Source: Symbiodinium natans (taxonomy: Eukaryota; Sar; Dinophyceae; Suessiales; Symbiodiniaceae). From it: DNA of 64,000 bases. The notes under the pieces are model-generated. The model did not search any database. It was not told the origin of the DNA and saw only the letters and a program-made list of their open reading frames with translations. The stretch is from assembly GCA_905221605.1 (NCBI GenBank), contig CAJNDS010002589.1:161001-225000 (forward strand), written 5' to 3'. The translations under genes and the position numbers were made by a program. How positions within the stretch are numbered: the first letter of the stretch is position 1; the number at the start of each line of letters is the position of its first letter. This document shows positions 33,613 to 46,000 of the stretch, one piece after another.

Positions 33613-36600
33613 CGAGCGGCTACCCGGCATCCTTGACGGGTTCCGAGGGTTTAGGGTTTATATAGAGTTTATACAGAGTCGATACAGGGTTTTATAGGGT
33701 TTAACTGGGGTTTATACAGCGGTTATAAAGGGTTTATTGGGCGTAGGGGTTGGAAGGTTTAGGGTTTAGGGTGCATCATTCCGAGTACCTACGCTGAAAC
33801 CCGACAGGATCCCTTTTGCACCATCCAGCTTGTGGGAAAGCCCTTCTCCAAGCGGCTTTGTCGGCAGTTGAGGGCTTTAAGCACCGAAACCCTAAACCCT
33901 AAAACCCTAAACCCTTAACCCTAAACCCAAGCCCTAAACCCTAAAACCCTAAAACCCTAAAACCTAAACCCTAACCCCTCCTTAAACCCTAAACCCTATA
34001 CCCCCCAAACCCTGTAAGGAGGCGTCGTCTAGGATGGTGGCGCCCACGGTCTTCATGGGTTAGGGGTTTGGGTGCTTTTGGGGGGTTGGGGTTGAGGGTT
34101 TAGGGTTCTTGGGCCTAAGACACTCTATCTCTGAAGCCCAGGTCCTCGACTACCATCAAAGCGCGGACGCTGGATCCTCTGTGGAACGAGACCCTCACGG
34201 ACAAGCACCGCTACGCCGCTTTCACCGCGCAGTTTGCCACGGTGTCCACACTGAGAGCTCCTAAACCCTTGGACCCTTAAGCGCTTGCGCCCTTACGCCC
34301 TTAAACCCTTCAGCCCGTAAGCCCTTAGGCCCTTAAACCCTGAAACCCTTAAACCCTTAAACCCTTAAACCCTGTAACGAAAACCAGGGGGGGGGGGCGT
34401 GGTGTAAAGGAGGGGTGGGGTGTAAGGGGTTTGGTGATTCTTGGGTGTCTGGCTTTCGGCTTGCAAGGCTTTAGGCCTCACGACTGCTTCCTTAGGAGGG
34501 ATGTCGGGGGGTCATTGGACTCTCCCCTTGGACCCCTAAGGTTGGAATACAAGGGCCGTGATAGGAGAATACTAAGCCTCTTAGGGTTTAGGGTTTAGGG
34601 TTTAGGGTTTAGGGTTTAGGGTTTAGGGTTTAGGAGTTTAGGGTTTAGGGTTTAGGGTTTAGGGTTTAGGGTTTAGGGTTTAGGGTTTAGGGTTTAGGGT
34701 TTAGGGGTACATCCTTCGGGGTCCGAGTATGCCTCCCATCGGGGTGGGGGGGGGGGAGGTTGGGGATTAGAAGTCAAGAGGTTGAAGAAATCAAGGCAAC
34801 AGTTTGTTTTTTTCAAGCTGTGAGGGCCTGAGGGCCAGCCGTGGGAGTTTGTTCTTAGGATTTTAGGCTTGTTGGTTTTCAGGTTTTTTTCTTGTTTCTT
34901 TTTTCAGGGGGGGTGGGGGGGTGCAGAACACTTTTGGTGCCTGAGGTTTTGAGTTTGTGTTGTTGGGTTCATACACCCTAAACCCTAAACCCTAAACCCT
35001 AAACCCTAAATCTTAAACCCTAAGCCCTAAACCCTAAACCCTAAACCCTAAACCCTAAACCCTTTTTCATTTAGGCTTCAGGGTTTGGGGTTCAGGGCTT
35101 CAGGCGTAATTGCTTGGTGCCAAGCAGAAGAACACTCCACCCTGAATCCCAGCAGAAACAAGCCCAAACCCTAAACCCTAAACCCCAAACCCTGAACCCT
35201 TAACCCTAAACCCCAAACCCTAAACCCTTAAACCCTAAACCCTAAACCCTAAACCCAATAGGCCCTTTAAACAGCCTTTCTCTGCAACCTGGTAGAGACC
35301 ATGACCCATAAACTTCCGTCAGCCCTAACCCGAAACCCTAAACCCTAAACCCTAAACCCTACACCCTAAACCCCAAAGCCCTTTATCCTCCATCCCCGAG
35401 GGCCCTGCATGCCCTCATTGTCTAGGGTTCATCAGGCTCTGGTGGTTAAGGTTTGGGGTTTGGGGTTTGGGGTTTAGGGTTTAGGGTTTAGGGTCTAGGG
35501 TTTGGGGTTTAGGGTTTAGGGTTTAGGGTGAGGCTTCAGGGAACCGCCACCCCCTGAAGCCCCAAACCAAAAACTGCCGAACCCAAGGAAGCTGGCGACG
35601 CGATCTCCTTTAAGGTGGGCCTGTCGGGGCAAGGTTCTTGAGGGTTCGAGGGTTTAAGGTTTAGGGCGTAGGGTTTAGGGTTTAGGGCTTAGGGCTTAGG
35701 GTTTAGGGTTTAGGGTGAGGGTTCGAGGGTTTTCAGGGTTGGAGGGTTTGAGGGTTGGAGGGTTTGAGGGTTTGGGTTTACCGGTATAACGCTATAGTAG
35801 AACGCAGAACCGTTTGGCAAACAAAAAGGCCGGGGGGGGGGGGGGGGGGGGAGTGCGTGACTTGAGCCAAGGAGAAAAAAGCACATGCTCCCTAAACGTT
35901 GAAGCTGAGCGTAGGCATTCCATATCGTGCAGCGTGAACACAACCAAACACTTGCACACGAGACCAGAGAAATCCAGCAACTCAACAGGTTCAGCCCGGT
36001 GCACAAGTTAGGCGACAGACGCAAGCCACTCGAGGGACCAAGAAAATAAAAACCCTAAACCCTAAACCCCAAACCCCAAACCCCAAACCCTAAACCCTAA
36101 ACCCTAAACCCTAAACCCTAAACCCTAAACCCTAAACCCTTAGCAAACCCTAAGCCCGAAACCCTGGCAGTGTGGACCCGAACTATCCAACATGAAGGGA
36201 GACGAGGGGAGACACAAAAACACTGGAGACCCGACAGGGTTTGGGGTTTAGGGTTTTGGGTTTTGGGTTTAGGGTTTAATCTCGGCTAGTCGGAACTCCT
36301 TAGAAGGAGTAGGGCGTCGGGCTTATGGTTTAGGTCTTGGGGTTGAGGGTCTTTTGGGGCAGTTTCGGGTTTAGGGTTTGAGAACCCTACCAATCCAGCT
36401 GCCAGCCTGCCAATTGCCCACACGACAAGCGTGAAACGAATCAACCAAGCACTTAAGCTACCCTACCCCTAAGCCCCTACACACCTAGACCCCTAAATGA
36501 AACATCTTGGTAGGTGTGGGACTATGACAAAGCCGGGGGCAACGACCTCCTGGGTGAGTACGTCTTGGAAGGTAGCCATTTCCACAAGCCAGGCAGGGTG

Positions 36601-38890
36601 CCATTCAGGGCTTGAGGGGTTTAGGATTCTCTTGGGGTTTAGGGGATTTAGTGTTTAAGGGTTTAGGTTCTTAGGGGCTAAGGGCTGAGGGCTTGGGGGC
36701 CCAGTTTTTGAGGGGAGTGGGGCTGAACTGTATGTGGGCATGCTGGTATGCTACGCATGAAAGGTACGATACCTGCATGCGTGCAGCTATGCACGCATCT
36801 ATGGCATCTCTGGGGGAAGATATGGCTTTTTACAACAATATGGGATCCTGAATATAGATCCCCAAATAGTAGGATTCCGTTATCATAAGAGCCCCAATAA
36901 GGTACCCCGAATATCGGAAAACTAATACCTTCCTAGTTTGCTTGTTAGGGAGGGGAGGGGAGGGAGGGGAGGGGAGGGGGATCACTACGACCAAGAAAGC
37001 AGGTGCCACCTGCGCTTGATCAACCATGAACTCTAAACCTTGGGATGTTCCCCCAAAACAATCAGTCCTTAGCAGGGAGTAAAAAAGGGGGGGGGGGGGG
37101 TACTACAATCCCTATTAAGGACTGTTAGTCAGTTAGTCTAAGCTGGAACATCCCAATCTAAACCAGACATCACCTGCGATCCCCAATAGCCTGAACCCTA
37201 AACCCTGAACCCCAAACCCTAAACCCTAAACCCTAAACCCTAACCCTAAACCCTAAACCCTAAACCCTAAACCCTAAACCCTAAACCCTAAACCCTGAGC
37301 ATGTTCTTGCAGCGAGCCAGGTGGTTTCGATGGGGAGCTGCATCTCGGATCATCCTAGAGAGCTTTACTTCACAGAGACTTTGTGACCCCTAAACCCTAT
37401 AAACCCCAAGCCCTAAACCCTAAACTTCATAAACCCTAAGCCCTAAGCCCTAATCCCTAAACCCTAAACCCTAAACCCTAAACCCTAAACCCTAAACCCT
37501 AAACCCTAACCCTAAACCCTAAACCCTAAACCCTAAACCCTAAACCCTAAACCCTAAACCCTAAACCCTAAACCCTAAACCCTAAACCCTAAACCCTAAA
37601 CCCTAAACCAAAACAACCCTGGGGCCCCTCCCCTGGCGATCGAGGAATCTCCAGTGTCCAGACCCCAAATATGCGCCAGTGCTGAGCGTGAAGATCTTGG
37701 TGCGGGAGCTCGAGGAGGTACAGGCTGGGCTCGAGGTACTTCAAGATTAGGGTTTAAGGTTTTGGGTTTAGGGTTTAGGGTCCTCTTTGGGTGACCTTCT
37801 GTAACATTTTTCGCGCAAGAAGAACAGCAAGATCCCAATGAATAACGCAAGCCACAGCCATCAAATTCATGCCAAGACTCATTCCTGCTGATGACGAGAG
37901 CGCAGAGTAATACCTTTTTTCGTATCAGCAAAGGCGTGTTGACATGCGAGGTAGCCAGAATGAGCCCTGATATAGAAGACACTAAACTTAAACCCTAAAC
38001 CCTAAACCCTAAACCCTAAACCCTAAACCCTAAACCCTAAACCCTAAACCCTAAACCCTTCGTCCACCGCTTTGGTGGGGGCCCGGTTGTTCACGGCTGG
38101 CGGCTCAGGGGTGCCAGGGCTTCGGGTTCGAGCATGTCATCGGCTGCTCTGTGGGCACTTTGAGGGCTGCCTGGTTTGTTAGAGGGCTTTAAGGGGGATT
38201 GGGGTTTAGGGTTTAGGGTTTAGGGTTTAGGGTTTAGGGTTTAGGGTTTAGGGTTTAGGGTTTAGGGTCTCATGGCATCAGGCGTATGGGCTGGGATGTT
38301 CTCCCTTAGACAAGCAGTCCTCAATAGGGAATATAGTACCTACCTCCTATCGTAATCCCTATGAAGGCCTGTTAGTATCAGGGTGAACATCCCAATGCAC
38401 GGGGTCTGTCTCCCCTTTTTTTTTGAGAGTTTTTTTTTTGGTTGTGTCTGGGCTGTAGGGTTTTGGACCAAGTCCAGGGCCTATGGAGGCGTTTAGGGTT
38501 TAGGGTTTAGGGTTTAGGATTTAGGGTTTAGGGTTTAGGGCTTTGAGATTCGGTCTTAAATCTCGCACTTCAAGGGGAAGCAAATCTCGCATAGGTTCCC
38601 TACCATACACCTCATGACAGGTCCTCACTTGGGAGCTGGAGGTCCTAAACCCCCAAAACGCCTAATTAGCGCCTAGATCCCAAGAGAAGCACTAAGACCC
38701 CAAACCCCTTCATCTCTAAACCCTATGCCCTCGAACCCTAAACCCTAATCCCTAAACCCCAAGCCCCAAACCCTAAACCCTAAACCCCAAGGCCCTCGAA
38801 CCCCCAAAGGCGCCCTTTCGTCTGCTGTTGAAAAAGCAGCTCCAGGCGTCGGCGTCCGAGGCGACCGAGGCTGAGGAGCCTGATGCTTGA
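26125..38890 (+). CDS. Tandem C2-domain protein, C-terminal part with two C2 domains
   Basis: Exons: 26125-26204, 27055-27121, 28024-28054, 29345-29399, 30890-30926, 31783-31872, 32487-32559, 32720-32812, 33207-33250, 33808-33854, 34142-34226, 35588-35614, 36514-36592, 37321-37347, 37662-37717, 38810-38890 (TGA). Together they give 972 nt, 323 aa, with every junction in phase. C2A runs LRVTVYSAKNLPPADVNGK, ADPYCTMQL, TLEPKW, IMDYDRGS, HRPGGFDG. C2B runs LAAARHADGLPPADANGKS, DPFCTIQLVGK, TLDPLWNETLT, VWDYDKAGGNDLLGEY, HKPGGFDG. The Asp residues of the calcium loops (AD.NGK.DP and DYD) are present in both, so Ca2+-dependent phospholipid binding is expected. The C-terminus is a charged helix ending EEPDA. 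Donors are 4 GT, 6 GC and 5 GA; all 15 introns contain telomere-type arrays. The two domains share exon boundaries near K/S|DP, which suggests domain duplication after, or with, some introns. The upstream protein continues into parts 1 and 2. Confidence 0.88.
29514..29588 (+). repeat. Interstitial telomere array (TTTAGGG)n
   Basis: About ten units in the C2A intron 29400-30889. A complementary CCCTAAA array lies at 29795-29858 in the same intron. Confidence 0.93.
30943..31025 (-). repeat. Variant 9-mer array (CCAAACCCT)n
   Basis: Nine copies of a nine-base variant, followed by ordinary CCCTAAA and CCCCAAA units to about 31130. It begins 17 bases after the donor of exon 30890-30926. Confidence 0.93.
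31252..31396. mobile_element. Family A element, copy 2, with internal telomere units
   Basis: Termini TTGGGATGTTACCCC and GGGGGTACATCCCAA are flanked by AGAG on each side, a possible target duplication. A block of about five TTTAGGG units (31273-31304) sits inside the element just after the left terminus, unlike the other copies. Confidence 0.8.
33509..33614. repeat. (GA)n microsatellite
   Basis: About 105 bases of GAGAGA with a few changes, in the intron 33251-33807 inside C2B. Confidence 0.92.
34580..34705 (+). repeat. Interstitial telomere array (TTTAGGG)n
   Basis: About seventeen units with one interruption. A CCCTAAA array of similar size follows at 34976-35060 in the same 1.36 kb intron, giving a long potential stem. 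Confidence 0.94.
37040..37156. mobile_element. Family A element, copy 3
   Basis: Termini TTGGGATGTTCCCCC and GGAACATCCCAA enclose the core CAGTCCTTAGCAGGG and its inverse, with a G14 run between the arms (37087-37100). It lies in the intron before exon 37321. Confidence 0.82.
37447..37608 (-). repeat. Long interstitial telomere array (CCCTAAA)n
   Basis: About 22 units with a few single-base changes, filling most of the 314-base intron between exons 37321-37347 and 37662-37717. Confidence 0.95.
38292..38394. mobile_element. Family A element, copy 4
   Basis: Termini TGGGATGTTCTCCC and GGGTGAACATCCCA, core CAGTCCTCAATAGGG, in the last intron of the C2 gene. Confidence 0.82.
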
Positions 38891-40045
38891 AACAGCAGGC
38901 GCGGATTTAGGGGCTGACCTTAGGGTTTAGGGTTTAGGGTTTAGGGTTTAGGTTTTAGGGTTTAGGGTTTAGGGTTTTATTGGGGTTTTGGAGGCTTTGG
39001 AGCTTTTGGGGCCTTTGGGGCTTCTGGGGCTCAAGGGCTTGAAGGGTTGGGGGTTTTAGGGTCTCAGGGTGGTTTAGGAGTCGCATAGGTTTAGGGGTTT
39101 AGGGGTTTAGGGTCTAGTAGGGTCTGAAGGGTCAGGGTGATACTCTTCCAGTAGGGCGCGGAGTCCGGCTCATGGTGGTGCGGATGAGGGTTGTAAGGGT
39201 TCATGGGTTTAGGGGTTTGGGGTTCAGGGGTTTTGGGTTTTTGGGGTGTTTGGGACAGGTCTTCTTGTGTCCTAATTCCTATGTCATGGCCCTTTAAACC
39301 CCCCTGAACCCTTACACCTCCCCCCCCCCCCAAACTAACCTCCTACACGAGAGTTGAGGGTTTTGGGTTTTGGGTTTAGGAGTTCGGGTGGTGGTACTGT
39401 CAGTGGTGATGATGGGGAAGACGCAAATAAGACGCATCTGCTGCAGCCAGAGAAAGAAGCTACTGCTACAAGCGGAACCCCAACACCATCCACCCATATA
39501 GGCTCCAGTAGCCCCAAAAACCCGAAACCCTAAACCACTGGACACAACATGGTTGTTTTTCACGAACATCGGGGACCCCTATGCAGCAGACCCCCCCCAA
39601 ATAGTATATAGGATTTCCCTTATAATCAGGACCTCGAAAAGGGAACCACCATCTGCGACCAAAACCTTCTGAGCCCAGACTCCACTCAAGTAAGCAGATG
39701 TAGGGTTTAGCCTTTGCGGACCCTGTGGCAAACCCGGCTCCCTCAACCCTGAACCCAGACACGAGTGCCCTTATTAAAGTCACGGAAAACCCCGAGCAAG
39801 CTACCGACAGCCTCTCTCTCCTAAAGCAGCTCTTGCGAGGTACAGTCCACTCCTCAACCTTGTAAGAGGTTTACAAACCCTAACCCCAAACCCTAAACCC
39901 CAAACCCTAAACCCCAAACCCTAAACCCCAAACCCCAAACCCTAAACCCCAAACCCTAAACCCTAAACCCCAAACCCTAAACCCCTAAACCCTAAACCCG
40001 AAACCCCAAGGGACTTAGGACTTAGGGTCCTTCCTGAGCACGTGC
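38891..40045. other. Intergenic region between the C2 and FSH genes
   Basis: No convincing exon on +. It contains a TTTAGGG array directly after the C2 stop codon (38919-38975), a region of G-rich variant repeats, and a long mixed CCCTAAA/CCCCAAA array (39877-40005) ending about 40 bases before the FSH start codon. The short reverse-strand frames here are readings of CCCTAAA repeats. Confidence 0.6.
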
Positions 40046-43000
40046 ATGGCTCTGCGACTCCTGGCCTTGCACGGCTTCGGCCAGAATGCGGACGTCTTCG
40101 TCCAAAAGCGGGCCAAGGAGCGTGGCAAAGGGGTTTAGGGTTTAGGGTTTAGGGTTTAGGGTTTAGGGTTTAGGGTTTAGGGTTTAGGGTTTAGGGTAGA
40201 ATTTTGGTTGCCTGCATTAGCTGATGTGTTTTCGGGCTGACCTCCCCTGGCACCCAAGGTGTCTCCTTTGGGCTTGTGTGTTCCCGAAACCCTAAACCCT
40301 AAACCCTAAACCCTAAACCGTAAACCCTAAACCCTAAACCCTAAACCCGTTTGTCTTCGACTTCAGTTCTGAAAGAGAACCGATGTCAACGCTCAGGAGC
40401 TGATCCGCAAGCTCAAAGGCACCGCGGTCCTCCACGCCCTCGACGCGCCACACCGGCTGCCCTACGACGAGACTCTTCGAGCCTGGGCCTAGAGCTTGGT
40501 TTCTATAGGAGCCCCGTGGGTTTTTGGGGTTTTAGAGTTGCAGTGGTTTTAGGTTTTAGGGTTTAGGGTTTAGGGTTTAGGCAGAAACCCTACAATTCCG
40601 CTGCTGTTTTTATTTTTTTTTTTGGGGGGGGGGGGGGGTTAGGGCTGGCGCCCTTGAAGCCCTATGCGCCCTTGAAGCTCTATGTGCCCTGCATTGTTGG
40701 GCCTGGCATTTAGGTTTAGGGTTTAGGGTTTAGGGTTTAGGGTTTAGGATGGTTTGGTTTCAGCGCCCGGTAGAGTGTTTTAGGCGTGGCAGGAGAGGTG
40801 GATGTTTAAAATGATATATTTCCTGGGTTTCAGGGCCCTACAAGCAGTTTTTAGGGTTAGCAGTAGAGGTTTCAGGGCCGTTTCTGGTGAGTGCTCCAAC
40901 TTATGATCCCTGTTTGAAAACAGGGACGATAATTTAGCATATGGAGGTTTCCGAAATTAGGGGTACCTTGTTGGGGTCCTCATTTTACAGGAATCCTGGA
41001 ATCCTACTATTTGGAGATCTATACTGGGGATCCCGTTATTTCGTAAACCCCCATATAGAGTTTCCAGGGCTTGGATAGTTTAGAGAAATGAGCCCTAAAC
41101 CCTAAACCCTAACCCCTAAACCTTAAACCCTAAACCCCTAAACTCTAAACCCTAAACCCTGAACCCTGAACCCTAAACCCTAGACCACATTGAGGGCTTA
41201 ATGTTCTTATAGGTTTTCTAACCGGCTCACCTGACCTTCGCGTGGAGAGCATGTCTTAGACGTGCCTCCTTGGAGGTGATCCCCCCTTCAATTTGTCCAT
41301 TTTGTTTTCGCGCCGGGGGTTTTTAGGAGGCTTAGGGTTTAGGGTTTGAGAGTCTTGGGGCTTTTGGGTTGTAGCGTTTCGGCTTAGGCCCGAAACCCAA
41401 AGCCCTAAACCCTAAACCCCAAACCCTAAACCCTAAACCCTAAACCACCTGATCCTCGGGGGTAATCTTGAGGAGGTTGGTGGCTCTACGGTCCGGAGCT
41501 TTGGGATGGCAAAGCAGTCTCCCGGCTTTTAGCTTTAGAGTTTTTCAGAGTTTCTAGGGTTTCTAGGGTTTTTAGGGTTTTTTTAGGGTTTTTTTAGGGT
41601 TTTTAGGGCTTTAAGGGTTTTTAGGGGCTGTAGGTTTTTTGGGGTTAAGGGTTTTTGTTTTGAGTTTTTGTGCTTTTGGGATTTGTTGGGTTTTTGTTAG
41701 GGTTTAGGGTTTAGGGTTTTTAGGTCTGCTTAGGTTTTGTAGGGTCTTTAGGGTTTTTAGGTTGGTTAGGGGTGTGGGGTTGGGTTTTTTTAAGTTTTTT
41801 TAGGGGGCTCCGAGGCAACTATGGCGTGCATGGGGGATTAGGGGCTCAGAGGGTTATGCTATGGCTGCGAGCGCTACTAGCCCTAAAGCCTAGGCAGAAC
41901 TGCCCAAGCCCTAAGCCCTAAACCTAAACCCTAAACCCTAAACGCTAAACCCTAAACGCTAAACCCTAACCCTAAACCCTAAACCCTAAACCCTAAACCC
42001 TAAACCCTAAACCCTAAACCCTAAACCCTACAACGACAGGGCCACCCCAAAAAGAAGCACGGTTTCCTCAGGAGACCATCCAGGCCTTGGCCGAGAGGCT
42101 CCTGCAGCAGCCGAGCTTCCGGCCCGAGGGCCTGCAGCAGAGCGGGGGCCCCATTTTTAGGGGGTTTAGGGTTTAGGGTTTAGGGTTTAGGGTTTAGGGT
42201 TTAGGGGTTAGGGGTTTAGGGTTTCGGGTTTCGGGTTTAGGGTTTAGGGGTTTAGGGGCTAAGGTTTCGGGTTTCGGGTTCAGGGGTTTAGGGGTTTAGG
42301 GGTTTAGTGGTTTAGAGCTGGGCCCCTATGGGTTAGGCTTTAGACGTTTTGGGCTGCAGTTTCTTTTTCTTTTTTGGGGGGGAGGGGGGGTTTTGGGGGA
42401 TTGAGGGTCTTATACTTAGGGTGGGGGGTTTAGGGTTTTAGGATTTAGAGTTTGGGGGGTCAGGGTTTCCTTTGTTGAGTTCCTCTAGTCCCCAAGAGTT
42501 AGGCAACGTTTCCCGTCGGAGTGGAGGGAGTTGAGGGAGGGGAGGGGAAGGAGTTTGGGGGGGGGGGGGGGGGGGTGGTAGCTGGTTTAGGGTTGAGCAT
42601 TTGTGGTTTCAGGGTTTCAGGCTCGGACGGGGTTGGGGGGTTTCCTGGTTGAGGGATGGAGGGCTGAGGGTCGCGGATTTGCGGTTGAGAGTGAATGGTG
42701 CAGGGGCTTTCGGGTTTGGATTTCTGCTGCTTCAGTAGCCCACCCTGGTACCTTGACAAAGGGTTCAAACAGTGGTTGCCGTATGTCTTCTAGGTCTCTA
42801 AGTATCTGCTTTATGTGGGTGCCTGGATACTCTTGCTAGTGTACACAGGGGTTTGGAGGAGATCTGTAAGTAAGCTCAGACTTATTTCAGTCTGACCACC
42901 CTAAACCGTTAACCCAAACAACTGAAACCGAAACCCCAAAACCTGACACCCCAAACCCCAGAAGTTTAAACCCCCCAAAACCCTAAACCCTAAAACCCTA

Positions 43001-46000
43001 AAACCTAAGCCCCAATACCCTGAACCCAAACCCTAAACCCTAAACCGACCCCAAACCCTAAACCCTAAACCCGAAAAAAGACCCCTTTCCAAGGCATGGA
43101 CCTTGTACTGGCCGAGTGGGAGAAAGGCTACGACGGCATCCTCGGGCGCGGAGCTCAGTTTAGGGTTTAGGGTTTAGGGTTTAGGGTTTAGGGTTTAGGG
43201 TTTAGGGTTTGTTTAGGGTTTAGGGTTTAGGGTGTAGGGCTCGGGGCTCGTAATTCTAACTTAACAACAGTATCTGCGTACTGGGGATAGTAGTAGTCTA
43301 TTCATGTATGAAAGGAAAAGCCCTGTATACGGTTTAGGGTTAAGGGTTTAGGGTTTAGGGTTCAGGGTTTAGGATTGAGCGCTAGGGTTTAGGGCAACCT
43401 CTGACGCGCCAGGTTCTCCCAGGGGGCCATCCTGGGCGCGGCGCTCTGCGCAGAGCTCCAGCGCCTGGGTCGGGCCGCGCCACCTTCCTGACATCAAGGG
43501 GCCAAAGGAGGGACCCTTGTTAGGGGTTGTTTTTTAGGGTTTAGGGCTAGGGTTTACGGTTTACGGTTTACGGTTTAGGGTTTAGGGTGTAGGGTTTAGG
43601 GTTTAGGGTTTAGGGTTTAGGGTTTAGGGACAGGGACGTTAGGGGGTATTTAGGGGATATTTAGGGAGTTTAGGGGACTACTTAGGTATCTAAGGGCTAT
43701 ATAAGGTATGTGTATATAGGGGTTTATACAGGGGAATAAGACCCCTTCCTGGCATCTTTTGAAGGGGGAGGGTCCTTGCAAATCCCAAGTGAACCCTAAA
43801 ATTGGGGTCAGATACCCTGTACTATGACAAATCGTACTAGGGGGTTTACTACTATGTGCTTCAGCAACCCCGCCAACAAAAACAGAAAGAACATGAAATC
43901 CTATCTCGTCCTTATATGAGAAGGAGAAATACTTTTCATGTCTCGGGTGCTTCTAAAGCAAAGGGTGGCTCAAGGTCTAGGGTTGTTGCAGAGTTTGGGC
44001 TGGTAGGCAAAGATGGTAGAGAGATGATATTGCTTACAGGGTTTTGGAGGTCATAGGCTTCATTCTTAAGCCTCGAACCCTAAACCAAAAATCAAACGGG
44101 TTTAGGGTTTAGGGTTTAGGGTTTAGGGTTTAGGGTTTAGGGTTTAGGGATCAGAGTTTTATCGGCCCATGAGGGCCTTTCAAATGTCTGCCTACTGGCG
44201 ATATCCAATTCCCATATCTTGCAGCATGCGAAAGAAAGCCCGGGTGAAGACGCAAAGATACACGAGCCCAGCCTCCCCCCCCCCCCCTTAACACAAAGAA
44301 CATACACATACACAACATCACCTATAAGGCTCCACAAACCCTGACAGCCTACACCTCAAGGCCACCCCCTCCAGTCTTTCCCCCCTCCAGCAGCTAAAGT
44401 GCAAAAAGGCTCCACACCCCTAAACCCTACACCCTAAACCCTAAGCCTGCATAAATAGAAAAGGATTTCGGGGGTCATCATAGTACAATGATGTAGGGAC
44501 CATAAAGGGTATAATCTTAGCAACTCTTCCGACCCCTATAGCACAAGGCCCAAACGCGTGGTACTCATCTCGGGCTTTGGCAAGCCCATGCCGGAAGGCT
44601 CCATGATCCATGGGACTCAGGGTCTAGGGTTAGGGTTTAGGGATTTACGGGGTTTAGGGTTGAGGGTTAGGGTTCAGGGATTTGGGGGGTTTAGGGTTTA
44701 GGGATTTAGGGTTTAGGGAAAGAGTCCCCCAAGAACGTAAAGAAAGGTGTGGTATTGGGGCCCCAAAAGCCTGAACACTTAAGAACCCTTACAGCTTGAT
44801 AGGGCTATAGTTCATGCATAGAGAGTGGACATAGTCGTGCGTTCATGGGATTCCGTCAATATCGTCCCACCTTGCTTAAAGGGTTCTGAAGTATGGGCCC
44901 ATGAGGAGAACAAATGTAACTCCATCGCTGGGGTGGAGAGTGGCATCGGATGCTTTCGTAAGCACGCAAGGCTGTAACCCTAAACCCTGAACCCTATATA
45001 AGCCCTGCACCCCGACCCCGGTTTTCGGGCGTTCAGGGTTCCGGGCTTTAGGTTTAGGGTTTAGGGTTACGGTTTGGGCCTGGACACTCCTAAACCCGGA
45101 GTTTCGAATGCCCGCTACATTACATCCCGCAAGTAGGGTCCTAAGCCCTAGGGTCCTAGGCTCCGAAGCCCTAAACCCTATGAACCCCATGAACCTGGCC
45201 ACCCTGCAGTAACCCCAACTCCAACCACAGATCTCTCCTCCACAACTGGCAGGCATCAATTTTCCATCAGAGCCGCTCCAGATTCCCAGTCTCCATATGT
45301 GGGGCGCCGAGGACCAGGGACTTGGGTTGTAGAGGGTTTGAGGGTTTGAGGCTTCGAGGGTTTGAGGGTTCGAGGGTTGTAGGGATTTCGGATTTCAGGG
45401 GTTGAGGTTTTGAAGTTTTGAGGGTTTTGAGGGTTTGAGTCTTGGGGTTGGACCTCCAGAAATCCAGATGGGTTGTCAATGGTGAGGAGTCTGGAGGAGA
45501 AGTGGGCTGCCTCAGCTGAGAAGGCCCACCTGAGAAGGAATGGCATGGATGTAAAAACACCCGGACTGCGGGTTTAGGGTTTCAGGGTTCAGGGTTTAGG
45601 GTTTAGGGTTTAGGGTTTAGGGTTTAGGGTGTAGGGTTTCATTAGGGTTATTAGGGTTTAGGGTTATTTGGGTTTAGGGTGTAGGGTTTAGGGTTTAGGG
45701 ACCCTAAGCCTTCAACCCGAAACCCTAAACTGCTCTCTAGTCCAATTAAGGATTGTTAGTCTAAGGGGAAACATCCCAATGTATAAGCCACGAACCCCCT
45801 GAAGGAAGGGTTTCGGGCTGCTCTACGGTTTGTAAGATTTGATAGGAGACTCCAAAGAGCCCAATATTTTCTTAATTGAGGAATATGCCTTAAATCATCT
45901 AGGGATCCTTAATATGATTTAAGCAATATTCCTTCGTTAAGCAATATTGGGCTCTTTGGGACTCTTCTTGGTCAGCCCCTTCATCAGGACGACCACATCC

